A program made the translations under genes and the position numbers. Below, piece after piece: positions 42,188 through 51,153 of a stretch of DNA of 64,000 nucleotides (positions within the stretch are counted from its first letter, which is position 1; each line of letters begins with the position of its first letter). The notes under the pieces are model-generated. The model saw nothing but the letters and a program-made list of their open reading frames with translations. It was not told the origin of the DNA and did no database searches. Source of the DNA: Sphingomonas sp. HF-S4 (lineage in GTDB: Bacteria > Pseudomonadota > Alphaproteobacteria > Sphingomonadales > Sphingomonadaceae); the NCBI RefSeq assembly GCF_032911445.1, contig NZ_JAWJEJ010000001.1, positions 2,728,001 to 2,792,000 of the forward strand. The letters run 5' to 3'.

Positions 42188-45100
42188 GTGCGGCTGGCAA
42201 GTCGACGCAGGGCGTTTGGGCGAGTCCGCATGCTGCTGCTGTGCGGGATCGGCATGGCGGCATCGAGCACGTCGCATGCCCAGGAGGCACCACCGCCGGA
42301 GAGCGGCGAGGCCGCCCAAGCCCCGGCGGCCGGGCAGACGCGCCGCTTCTGGGACGGCGGCGATCCGGCGCTGCACGGCAACGGCACGATCGACGGCGGC
42401 TCCGGCATCTGGAGCGCGATCGCGCCCAACTGGACCGACGACAAGGGCGCGGGCAACGGCCCGATGAACCCGGTCCCCGCCTTCGCCGTCTTCCGCGGCA
42501 CCGCGGGCACGGTGACGATCGACGACAGCGCCGGCGTCCCGGCGATCAGCTCGATGCTGTTCGAGACCGATGGCTATCGGCTAACCGGCGGCCGGCTCCG
42601 CCTCGACGGTGGGCCCTATACGTCGATCCGCACCGCCGATGGCGCGACCGCGCGGATCGACAGCGAGCTCACCGGCGCCGGCGGGCTGCTCTACAATGCC
42701 GGCGGCACGCTGATCCTGACCGGCACCAACAGCTATGCCGGCAATACCCGCATCGACTGGGGCACGCTGATCGGCGACACGCGCTCGCTCCGTGGCAATA
42801 TCGAAAATGGCAGCCACATTGTCTTCGACCAAGGCTTCGACGGTACCTTCCAGGGCGATATCGGCGGGCTGTCGAGCTTCTGGGGGCTGATGTCCAAGCG
42901 CGGCGCGGGCGACCTCACGCTTGCCGGGGACAACCAGCTCGACTGGCGCGTCGAGCAGGGCGGGCTCATCGCGCGGGCCCAAGGGTTCGGCGGCACTATC
43001 GACATATCCGCCGGCGCCCGGGTCGAGCTTCGCTCGGGCGAAGCGACCGGCGTGACTTCGACCTATCGCTACGCGCTATCGGGGGCCGGCCGCTTCGATG
43101 TGGCGGGCAAGGGGCTGCTGACGCTCACCGCCGATTCGAGCGGCTTTGCCGGGCATAGCAACGTCACCGACACCGCGCTGCGCGTCGAGGGCAGGCTGGG
43201 CGGCACGCTCGCTGTCGGCGCGGGCGGACGGCTCGGCGGCAACGGCACCGTCGGCGAGGTCGCCGTCGGCGATGGCGGGCGGCTGATCGGCACGGCGGGC
43301 GAGACACTCAAGCTCGGCGGACTGACGCTCGCCCCCGGTGCGATCATCGATGCGCGTCTGGGCACCGTCGGCACGCCGCAGCTTTTCCAGGTCGAGGGCG
43401 ACCTGGTGCTCGACGGCACGCTCAACCTGCTGGGCACCGGGCCGATCGGCGCGGGCATCTATCGGCTGATCAACTTCACCGGGTCGCTCACGAACAACGG
43501 CCTGGAGATCGGCACGCTGCCCGTGGGGCAGGAGCGCTCGCTGATCTCGATCCACACGTCGCTGCCCTGGGCGGTCGATCTGGTTTCCCAGATCGGCGGC
43601 ATGCCCATGCAGTTTTGGGACGGCAGCGACGCGACGCGCTTCGACGACGGCCGGATCGAAGGCGGCCCCGGCGTATGGCGCCGCGAGCTGGCGAGCTGGA
43701 GCGACCGCGACGGCCGCAACAACCGGGCCAGCGTCGCCACCGGCTTCTCGGTGTTCGACGGGCGCGGCGGACAAGTGGTGATCGATGCCGGAAATGCCGG
43801 CGCGATCCAGACCGGGGGCATCCAGTTCGCGGTGACCGGCTATACGCTCTCGGGCAGCGGGCTGCGGCTGGCGGGCAACGAGCGCACGATATTCCGCGTC
43901 GGCGACGGCAGCGAATGGGCCTCGACGATGGTCGCCGAGATCGCCGCGCCGATCTCGGGCCACACTCGGCTGGTCAAGGCCGATGCCGGGACGCTGATCC
44001 TGTCGGGTGCCAACAGCTATACCGGGCCGACCGAAGTCCAGGGCGGCACGCTGATCGGCGACACCCAATCGATCCGCAACACGCTGCTCAATGCCGGCAC
44101 CACGGTGTTCGACCAGAGGACCAATGCGACCTTCGGGCATAGGATCGTGGGGCTGAACGGCAGTGCGGGGGACATGGTCAAGCGCGGCAGCGGCGTGCTG
44201 ACCCTCGCGAACGAGAGCCGACTCGACTGGACGATCGAGGAAGGCAAGCTCGTCGCCCAGGCCGATCTCTACAAGAGCGAAGTGACGAACCTGCTCGGCG
44301 GCGGCGAGCTCGAACTCGGCGTTGCGAAGGACATCACCTACCACACGCTGTTCCGCGGCAACGGCAAGCTTACCAAGACCGGCACCGGCCGGTTGGTGCT
44401 GGCGGGCCATTCGCGGACCTTCGAAGGGACCACGCGCATCGCCGCGGGCGAATTGCTGATCGACGGCACGCAGGGCGGACACGTTATCGTCGAATCCGGC
44501 GCGCGATTGTCCGGCGACGGATGGATGGGCTCGCTGCACGTCCGCCGCGGCGGCAGCTTCGCACCCTCGCCGAGCCCGAACCTGCCCGAGGCGATTACCA
44601 GCTCGATGCGGGTGATGGGCGACCTCGTCTTCGATCCCGGTTCGCGGTTCGAAGTGGACGTGTACGGTAACACCTTAAGCGACATGGTCTATGTCGAGGG
44701 CGTCGCGCATCTCGCCGGCGAGGTCGTCCATGTCGGCACGCAGGGCAGCTATGCGCCGTCCTCGACCTATACGATCCTGATCGCCGATGGCGGGATCGAG
44801 GGCCGGTTCGACGGGATATCCTCCAACTTCGCGTTCCTGACGCCCAGCCTCGCATACACGCCCTCCGCAGTGCGGATGACGCTCGACCGCAACGACGTGC
44901 GGTTCGGCGACGTGGCGCAAAGCGACAACCAGCGCGCGGTTGGGGCCGCGGTCGAGACCCGCGTGGCGGGGCCGCTCTACGCCGCGGTGATCGATGCCGA
45001 TGCCGAAGGCGCACGGCAGGCGTTCGACAGCCTGGCGGGCGATTTCCACGCCTCGCTGCGCACCGCGCTGGTCGAAGACAGCGGGTTCGCGCGGGGCGCC

Positions 45101-45949
45101 GTGCTTGGACGGCTGCGTGGCCCGGCGGACACAGCCGGCATCTCGGCCTGGGGCGAGGCAGTCGGTGCCTGGGGCCATTATGGCAGCGACGGCAATGCCG
45201 CGCGGCTCGAGCGTTCGGCGGCAGGCGGGCTCGCCGGGATCGAGGCGGTGGTGCCGGGCGGCGACGTGCGGCTGGGCGTGTTCGGCGGCTATCAACGCTC
45301 CGACCTGACCGGCGGCGGCAATGCCGATATCGACAGCTACCAGAGCGGTCTCTACGCCGGCGCGCGGATCGGCGGGCTCGCCCTGCGCGGCGGCGCGGCG
45401 ATCGGCTGGCACGACCTTACGGTCCGGCGGCGGATCGAAGGCGCCGGGCTGAGCGAGCAGGTGCGCAGCCGCTACGACGCCACCACCATCCAGGCATTCG
45501 GCGAGATCGGCTGGCGGCTCGAACTCACCGGCGCGGCGATCGAGCCCTTCGCCGCGCTCGCGCATGTCGCGCTCGACATGGGGCAGGCGCGCGAGCAGGG
45601 CGGCGATGCGGCGCTGGTGCTCGCCGATGGTGCGATGTCGACCAACTACGCCACGCTGGGCCTCCGCGGTGAGACCGCGCTGTCGATCGGCGGCGGGACG
45701 CTGGCGCTGCGCGGCTCGGCCGGGTGGCAGCATGCGTTCGGCGACCGGCTGCCCCGCGTGACGATGCTGGTAAGCGGCGCGCGCTTCGAAAGCACCGGGC
45801 TGCCGATCGCACAGGACAGCGTGGCGGGCGACTTGGGGCTGGTCGCCCGGCTGGGCGGCGGGACCGAGCTCGATCTGCGCTATCGCGGCACGCTGTCGCG
45901 ACGCAACCAGGACAATATGGCCAGCGCGGCGATTACGTTCCGCTTCTGA
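42188..45949 (+). CDS. classical (type V) autotransporter, large
   Basis: 1253 residues from GTG 42188 (AGGGAGG upstream; ATG 42230 is an alternative). Arg-rich signal peptide to about residue 31 (AASSTSHA-QEAPP). The passenger contains autotransporter-associated beta-strand repeats (LILTGTNSYAGNTRIDWGTL and LILSGANSYTGPTEVQGGTL) and is internally duplicated (see separate entry). A pectin-lyase-like beta-helix is expected. From about residue 960 the C-terminal beta-barrel begins (ISAWGEAVGAWGHYGSDGNA) and ends SAAITFRF with terminal Phe for BAM recognition. Surface-exposed adhesin or similar; no protease or esterase motif seen. Confidence 0.92.
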   Translation: MRLASRRRAFGRVRMLLLCGIGMAASSTSHAQEAPPPESGEAAQAPAAGQTRRFWDGGDPALHGNGTIDGGSGIWSAIAPNWTDDKGAGNGPMNPVPAFAVFRGTAGTVTIDDSAGVPAISSMLFETDGYRLTGGRLRLDGGPYTSIRTADGATARIDSELTGAGGLLYNAGGTLILTGTNSYAGNTRIDWGTLIGDTRSLRGNIENGSHIVFDQGFDGTFQGDIGGLSSFWGLMSKRGAGDLTLAGDNQLDWRVEQGGLIARAQGFGGTIDISAGARVELRSGEATGVTSTYRYALSGAGRFDVAGKGLLTLTADSSGFAGHSNVTDTALRVEGRLGGTLAVGAGGRLGGNGTVGEVAVGDGGRLIGTAGETLKLGGLTLAPGAIIDARLGTVGTPQLFQVEGDLVLDGTLNLLGTGPIGAGIYRLINFTGSLTNNGLEIGTLPVGQERSLISIHTSLPWAVDLVSQIGGMPMQFWDGSDATRFDDGRIEGGPGVWRRELASWSDRDGRNNRASVATGFSVFDGRGGQVVIDAGNAGAIQTGGIQFAVTGYTLSGSGLRLAGNERTIFRVGDGSEWASTMVAEIAAPISGHTRLVKADAGTLILSGANSYTGPTEVQGGTLIGDTQSIRNTLLNAGTTVFDQRTNATFGHRIVGLNGSAGDMVKRGSGVLTLANESRLDWTIEEGKLVAQADLYKSEVTNLLGGGELELGVAKDITYHTLFRGNGKLTKTGTGRLVLAGHSRTFEGTTRIAAGELLIDGTQGGHVIVESGARLSGDGWMGSLHVRRGGSFAPSPSPNLPEAITSSMRVMGDLVFDPGSRFEVDVYGNTLSDMVYVEGVAHLAGEVVHVGTQGSYAPSSTYTILIADGGIEGRFDGISSNFAFLTPSLAYTPSAVRMTLDRNDVRFGDVAQSDNQRAVGAAVETRVAGPLYAAVIDADAEGARQAFDSLAGDFHASLRTALVEDSGFARGAVLGRLRGPADTAGISAWGEAVGAWGHYGSDGNAARLERSAAGGLAGIEAVVPGGDVRLGVFGGYQRSDLTGGGNADIDSYQSGLYAGARIGGLALRGGAAIGWHDLTVRRRIEGAGLSEQVRSRYDATTIQAFGEIGWRLELTGAAIEPFAALAHVALDMGQAREQGGDAALVLADGAMSTNYATLGLRGETALSIGGGTLALRGSAGWQHAFGDRLPRVTMLVSGARFESTGLPIAQDSVAGDLGLVARLGGGTELDLRYRGTLSRRNQDNMASAAITFRF
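42344..44270 (+). repeat. tandem duplication within the autotransporter passenger
   Basis: Two modules of about 215 residues. Module 1 (about 42344-42990) starts RFWDGGDPALHGNGTIDGG, module 2 (about 43610-44270) starts QFWDGSDATRFDDGRIEGG. Both then carry GIW/GVW, NSYAG/NSYTG, GTLIGDTRS/GTLIGDTQS and KRGAGDLTLA/KRGSGVLTLA in the same order. Protein similarity is clear; the DNA has diverged, so the duplication is old. Confidence 0.8.
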
Positions 45950-45993
45950 TTCCCCCTTAGGGAGCCGATGCGCGGGCGGGCGGTTGAGCGGGG

Positions 45994-47283
45994 ATGGAAG
46001 CGCCCTCAACCTATATCCTGGTGCTGATCGGCATCGGGCTGCTGATCGCGCTGGTGGCGTGGCTGCCGCTCGCGCTGCGCCGGCTGCCGCTTTCGCTGCC
46101 GATCGTCTGCATCGGGATCGGTTTCGGCCTGTTCCTGCTCCCCCAGATCGGCTTTCGGCCGCTTCCGGTCCAGAATCCGCACGTCACCGAACGATTCACC
46201 GAAATGATCGTGATCATCGCGCTGATGGGCGCGGGGCTCAAGATCGATCGGCTGTTCGGCTGGCGGCGCTGGGCGGTGACGTGGCGGCTGCTGGCCATCA
46301 CCATGCCGCTGAGCATCCTCGCGATCACGGCGCTGGGCGTCTGGGCGCTTGCTTTGCCCCTGCCCGTCGCGCTGCTGCTCGGCGCGAGCCTAGCCCCCAC
46401 CGACCCGGTGCTCGCCGCCGACGTCCAGGTCGGCCCGCCCAAGACCGGCGAGGAGGACGAGGTCCGCTTCGGCCTCACCTCCGAGGCGGGGCTCAACGAC
46501 GGCGCGGCGTTTCCCTTCGTCCACCTCGCCATCCTGCTCGCCGCCAGCGCGGCATCGGGCGAGCCCTGGCTGGCGGAGTGGCTGAGCTACCGCGTGGCTT
46601 GGGAAATCCTTGGCGGCATCGCCGGTGGCTGGCTGATCGGGCGCGCCTTCGGCTGGCTGACCTTCCACGTTCGCGCCGATAGCAAGCTCGCCAAGACCGG
46701 CGACGGGCTGATCGCGCTCTCGGCGACCCTGGTCTCCTATGGCCTTACCGAGATCTTCCATGTCTATGGCTTCCTCGCAGTATTCGTCACCGCGCTGACC
46801 TTTCGCCATGCGCACCGGGAGCATGATTTCCACAAGGAGATGCATGCGATCATCGAGCAGGTCGAGCGGTTGGCGATGATGCTGCTGCTTGTGCTGTTCG
46901 GCGGCGCGATCGCCAGCGGCCTGCTCGCCTCGGTCACCTGGACCGACGCCGCGCTGGCAGTGGCGATCCTGCTGGTCGTCCGCCCGGTCACCGGCTGGAT
47001 CGCGCTGATCGGCTATCCCGCCGCGCGGCGCGAGAAGCTGACCCTGGCATTCTTCGGCATCCGCGGCGTCGGCACGCTCTATTACCTCGCCTACGGCATC
47101 AACCACATGACGGTGCCCGACGCGGAGCGGCTATGGGGCGTGGTCGGGCTGGTGGTACTGCTTTCGATCCTGCTACACGGGCTCACCGTAACCCCGATCA
47201 TGCGCGCGCTCGACCGCGACCAGGGCCGCGATCCCGACGCTGCGAGCGCACCGCCGGGATTGAAGGGGCCGGCACAGGGCTGA
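45994..47283 (+). CDS. Na+/H+ antiporter, CPA1/NhaP type
   Basis: 429 residues with about 12-13 membrane helices. Conserved signatures SLAPTDPVLAADVQVGPP (helix 5, TDP) and TSEAGLNDGAAFPFVHLAI (ND pair of helix 6) mark the cation-exchange site of CPA1 antiporters. The C-terminal cytoplasmic tail is short (DQGRDPDAASAPPG). It exchanges Na+ or K+ for H+ for pH and salt balance. Start ATG 45994, 44 bases after the autotransporter stop, same direction. Ends six bases from the convergent regulator. Confidence 0.92.
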   Translation: MEAPSTYILVLIGIGLLIALVAWLPLALRRLPLSLPIVCIGIGFGLFLLPQIGFRPLPVQNPHVTERFTEMIVIIALMGAGLKIDRLFGWRRWAVTWRLLAITMPLSILAITALGVWALALPLPVALLLGASLAPTDPVLAADVQVGPPKTGEEDEVRFGLTSEAGLNDGAAFPFVHLAILLAASAASGEPWLAEWLSYRVAWEILGGIAGGWLIGRAFGWLTFHVRADSKLAKTGDGLIALSATLVSYGLTEIFHVYGFLAVFVTALTFRHAHREHDFHKEMHAIIEQVERLAMMLLLVLFGGAIASGLLASVTWTDAALAVAILLVVRPVTGWIALIGYPAARREKLTLAFFGIRGVGTLYYLAYGINHMTVPDAERLWGVVGLVVLLSILLHGLTVTPIMRALDRDQGRDPDAASAPPGLKGPAQG

Positions 47284-47288
47284 ACCGG

Positions 47289-48179
47289 TCAGCCGGGATA
47301 ACTGGACGCGGTCACCACGCGCGTCAGGCTGGAAGTGCCCGCCGCGGTGAGGAGCAGGTCACCGCCGAGCTTCGCCGCGGCGGGACCGACGTCGCGGATC
47401 AGGTGATCGCGCATCGCCTGGGGCACCAGCGCTTCGTCCTGGACGAATTGCGGGCGCTTCATCAGCGCTTCGACATGCGCGTCGTCGGCCGCCACGTCGC
47501 CACTGAGATCGCCGATCCGCTCCAGCACGATCGGATAGGCCGAGGGGTCGCGCATCGCGTTCCCCGCAGTGAGCAGCAGCCCGTCCATCGCGACGATCCT
47601 GGGCATCGTGACGATGTTGAAGATCATGTAGCAGGGCAGATGCCGCACACTGTCGGTCGCGACGACGAACACCTGGCCCTCGATCGGCAGGATCGTCCCG
47701 ACATAACGGACATCCGCGCCGCCCAGCTCGAAGCGCAGCAGGCCGTTTTCGCCGATGCGGATGATGCCGTGCTCGTGGAAGAAACGGCCCGGCGCGACGA
47801 TCGCGGGGTGCGTCGCGCGCCAGAACCCTTCATACGCCTCGCCGCGCATCCGCGTGGAGGCGATGGCCGCGTCGATCGTCGCGTCCGGCAGCGCGATCCC
47901 CGAGGGCCGCTCGACCGCTATTCGGGGTGGATCGACGCCGAACAGCGCGGCGAACTCGCCGGGCGCGCGCTCCCAGTCGAGCAGCGTCAGCCCCGGCAGC
48001 TTCCGCGCGAGCAGATGCGTCAGCCGCTCGAGATTGTGGCTCGACGGGCTGACCGCGCCCGACGCCCATCGCCCGACCAGCGACTTGTCGACCTCGAGCT
48101 CGGCGGCGAGCCGGCCGCGGCTCATCGACAGCGCCTTGAGCGCCAACGTCAGCCGTTCTCCGAAATGCTGCGACATCAT
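47289..48179 (-). CDS. helix-turn-helix regulator with unknown C-terminal sensor
   Basis: 296 residues. XRE-type HTH in the first 60 residues (ERLTLALKALSMSRGRLAAE, LEVDKSLVGRWASGAVSPSS). The remainder, about 230 residues, appears as one globular region (FFHEHGIIRIGENGLLRFEL) with no name I can give; it may be PAS-like. A double ATG (48179, 48176) follows CAGGGGGAAT. Divergent from the AraC-type regulator, suggesting mutual control, and convergent with the antiporter. Confidence 0.75.
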   Translation of the reverse strand: MMSQHFGERLTLALKALSMSRGRLAAELEVDKSLVGRWASGAVSPSSHNLERLTHLLARKLPGLTLLDWERAPGEFAALFGVDPPRIAVERPSGIALPDATIDAAIASTRMRGEAYEGFWRATHPAIVAPGRFFHEHGIIRIGENGLLRFELGGADVRYVGTILPIEGQVFVVATDSVRHLPCYMIFNIVTMPRIVAMDGLLLTAGNAMRDPSAYPIVLERIGDLSGDVAADDAHVEALMKRPQFVQDEALVPQAMRDHLIRDVGPAAAKLGGDLLLTAAGTSSLTRVVTASSYPG

Positions 48180-48396
48180 ATTCCCCCTGCGGCGGCTTAG
48201 GCACGCAGTACGCGCGGATCCGGCCAAGACATATTCAATCGTCGGGATCATGATGAAATTCCCCTGTGCGCAGGGCATAGGCCGGCGGACGATGGGAATC
48301 TTGGACTATAGGGACATCGCGTTGAAAGTTACGGCCTATCCCAGGAGGCTTGCGTTGGATTAGAAGCAAGCAGCTATTGTTGCCGTGGGGTAGGTG

Positions 48397-49401
48397 ATGG
48401 CCGAAACGTCGAAGGCGCCCGTCGAGGCTTTCCGAGTCGCCTTTTCGACCGACATGCTGGCCGATCCGGACTATTCGGCCGATTGCTGGCAGGACGCGCT
48501 GTTCCGCGCCGGGATCAACTGCAGCCTCAACATGCTGCCGCCGCCCGATTATCGCGCCAACATGTCGGTGCACGGCTATGACGGGTTCGGCCTGCTTTCG
48601 GGCCAGACCTCGTCGGCGGTGTTCGGCGGCGAGCGTTCGGAGACCGATCCCGGCGCCTTCACGTTCAGCTTCAGCCACGGCCCCGCGCTCGGCGTGCGCC
48701 ATCTCGGCCGCGAAAGCGTGGTCGAGGGCGGCGCGGCGGTGCTGCTCAGCCTCGACAGCGAATCGATCATTGACCTGCGCGCGCAGGGCATGGGCGGACT
48801 GAGCGTGTTGTGCCTGCCCAACGACCTGGTCGAGCCGGCCCTAAGCCGCAGCACCTTCACGCTCAATCGCGCGATTGCCGGCAATGCGCCACCGTTCGAC
48901 CTGCTGCGCCGCTATGTCCGCGTGCTCGCGGCGCGCGGCGACGTCGGCGCGGTCGCGCACCAGGCGATCGCGGTCCGCCACATCCACGATTTTGTCGCGC
49001 TGACACTCGGCGCGGGCGGCGACGACCGCGACGAACGGGTTGCGCGCAGCGCCGCCCCGGTGCGGCTCGCGATCCTCAAGGCGGATATCGCCGCCAACCT
49101 TACGCGTCCGAACCTGGGCGCGCCGTGGCTGGCACGCCGCCACGGCATCACCCCGCGTCATGTCCACCGGCTGTTCGAGCGCGAGGGCCGCAGCCTTTCG
49201 CTCCACATCGCCGAGCACCGGCTGCTCGAGGCCTATCGCCGGCTGGCCGATACGCAGGGCAATGGCGGCACGATCGTGAGCATCGCACTGCATGTCGGCT
49301 TCAACGACCTGTCCTATTTCAACCGGCGCTTCCAGCGACGCTTCGGCGCCCGACCCGGAGACATCCGCGCGATCTTCGGGACTTCGCGCGCAAGGGGATG
49401 A
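48397..49401 (+). CDS. AraC-family transcriptional regulator
   Basis: 334 residues. The N-terminal ligand-binding half (VAFSTDMLADPDYSADCW) resembles AraC_binding_2. The C-terminal double HTH is clear: RRHGITPRHVHRLFEREGRS and SIALHVGFNDLSYFNRRFQR with the RFGARPGDIR ending. It activates or represses promoters in response to an unknown small molecule. Start ATG 48397 (a GTG lies directly before it). The 217-base gap to the divergent HTH gene contains no gene and carries CCTGTGCGCAGG (48273-48284), a palindrome. Confidence 0.88.
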   Translation: MAETSKAPVEAFRVAFSTDMLADPDYSADCWQDALFRAGINCSLNMLPPPDYRANMSVHGYDGFGLLSGQTSSAVFGGERSETDPGAFTFSFSHGPALGVRHLGRESVVEGGAAVLLSLDSESIIDLRAQGMGGLSVLCLPNDLVEPALSRSTFTLNRAIAGNAPPFDLLRRYVRVLAARGDVGAVAHQAIAVRHIHDFVALTLGAGGDDRDERVARSAAPVRLAILKADIAANLTRPNLGAPWLARRHGITPRHVHRLFEREGRSLSLHIAEHRLLEAYRRLADTQGNGGTIVSIALHVGFNDLSYFNRRFQRRFGARPGDIRAIFGTSRARG

Positions 49402-49452
49402 GGCCGCTTGCCCCGCCAGCCTTGGCCCGCGCGCTTGCCGCGCATTCAAGTT

Positions 49453-51078
49453 CTATTTGCAGGTCGTCCCGAGTCCGGCGTCCAGATCCAGGCACCGCCC
49501 GTCGATCTCCACCGGCACCTTCACGCCGATCAGCCCGGCCAGCGTCGGCGCGATATCCACCGTCTCGACCGACAGCGGCTGCTCGAACCCGGTCATCCCC
49601 TTGCGCCAGAACAGGATCGGCACGCGCCGGTCATAGTCCCAGAAGCTGCCATGCGTCGCGACATAGCCGGGCCCGGGGCTTGCGATCGGCGTCACCCGCG
49701 GCTTAAGCGCGACGACGAGGTCGCCCGAGCGCGACGGCTCGTACGACTGGCGCGCGCGCTCGAGCAGGCTCCACGTCTCGGGCGGCCCCTTGGGCGCGCC
49801 GGTCGCCGCGATCTGCGCGCGCGTGAGAACTGCCTGAACCTGCGGGTGCGCCGAATAGCGGCGGATCGCCTCGGCCTCGACCGCGGCGCGCTGCGCCCGG
49901 GGTACCTTGGGGTCGATATAGACGTTGCCGAACGCCCCGCCGACCAGCACCGGGCCGGCGATCCCGAGCTTGGCGCCGATCTCGGCCCCGATCACCTTGG
50001 CCGAAGCCGCCGGATCGACCCGCGCCACCGTCGGCGCGGCATGGTCGCGATTGCGCTCGGGCAGGTCGTGCCCGCCATGATCGGCGGTCAGCGCGACCGC
50101 ATAATCGACGCCGGTCCGGTCGAGCACCGCGAACAGCTTGCCCAGCGCCTGGTCGAGCGCGGTCAACTGCAGGCACATCTCGCTGCCCTCTGTGCCGAGT
50201 CCGTGCCCGACATAGTCGGTCGCCGAGGCGCCGAGGATCAGCAGGTCGGTATGCCCGCTTTGCCCGAGCTTCATGTCGGTAGCGAGCCCGGCGCCGAGCG
50301 CCAGAACCGCCTCGTCGAACTCGGGCGAGGCGCGGAAGCCGCGGACGTCGCCCGCGGCACGCGCGAACCGCCCGTCGCCGACGGAGAAAGTCGGCGTCAC
50401 CGCGACCGCGCGGCTGCGCGCCTGACAGAACGGGGTCAGCGCCATCGGCTCCTGCGCCTCGGCGAGCCGTTCGGTGACGCTGGCGTTGACCCGCGCGACC
50501 ATCGCCGGCTCGGCCCGGCCGGCATAGGAGACGAAGCCCTTGCCGCCCCACCACCAGACCTCGTCGATCTTGTGCCCGCCCATCATCACCGCGGCGCGAT
50601 CCTTGCCCGCGACCGAGACGACCCGGCTCGCCGGATCGGCAAGCTTCATCCACTCGCCGAGCGTCGGCACCTTCAGATGCTTGTCCGAAACCGTGTAGTT
50701 GCTCGAATTGCTGCCGGGCACGCTCTCGTCCTCGGCGCAATAGACGGTCTTGTCTTCACGCGGCGCGTTGAAGTCGGTCCAGTCGTTGGCGACGATCCCG
50801 GTCCGCGCGGGCCGCGCGCCGGTGAGGATCGTGGAGTGGCCGGGACACGTCTCGGTCGCGGCGTGGCCCTGATAGCCCGAGGGGAACACCGCCCCCGACA
50901 ACAGCCGCGCGAAGCCCTCGCGGAACTGGCTGCGATATTCGGCGAACAGATCGGCCGAGAACTGGTCGACCGAGATCACGACCAGCAGCTTGGGCGGCGT
51001 GGCCGGCGCGGGCGCCTGCTGCGCGGCAACCGGCCCGGCGATCAGCATGGCAAGTGCTGTGGAAAAAGCGAACTTCAT
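49453..51078 (-). CDS. PafA/SPAP-type periplasmic alkaline phosphatase
   Basis: 541 residues with a Sec signal peptide (STALAMLIAGPVAAQ). Metal ligand Asp38 in VISVDQF. The nucleophile is Thr77 in ATETCPGHSTILTG, followed by GIVANDW with Asn98, the pattern of PafA (Thr79, Asn100) and of the Sphingomonas phosphatase SPAP. ALTADHGGHD supplies further ligands. It removes phosphate from many monoesters, single-metal-site Thr type. Start ATG 51078 gives the signal peptide; the open frame upstream is spurious. Divergent from dsbD, 75-base gap. Confidence 0.9.
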   Translation of the reverse strand: MKFAFSTALAMLIAGPVAAQQAPAPATPPKLLVVISVDQFSADLFAEYRSQFREGFARLLSGAVFPSGYQGHAATETCPGHSTILTGARPARTGIVANDWTDFNAPREDKTVYCAEDESVPGSNSSNYTVSDKHLKVPTLGEWMKLADPASRVVSVAGKDRAAVMMGGHKIDEVWWWGGKGFVSYAGRAEPAMVARVNASVTERLAEAQEPMALTPFCQARSRAVAVTPTFSVGDGRFARAAGDVRGFRASPEFDEAVLALGAGLATDMKLGQSGHTDLLILGASATDYVGHGLGTEGSEMCLQLTALDQALGKLFAVLDRTGVDYAVALTADHGGHDLPERNRDHAAPTVARVDPAASAKVIGAEIGAKLGIAGPVLVGGAFGNVYIDPKVPRAQRAAVEAEAIRRYSAHPQVQAVLTRAQIAATGAPKGPPETWSLLERARQSYEPSRSGDLVVALKPRVTPIASPGPGYVATHGSFWDYDRRVPILFWRKGMTGFEQPLSVETVDIAPTLAGLIGVKVPVEIDGRCLDLDAGLGTTCK

Positions 51079-51153
51079 CGTTGGCGACTCCGGGGGGGAG
51101 GATTTTTGCCCGCCGCTATTGTCCATCGGACCATCCTGGGCAAGGACTAGCCC

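Noticed and set aside
48292..48363. Possible 23-codon leader peptide before the AraC gene
   Set aside because: No ribosome site and no attenuator-like codon run; cannot be supported.
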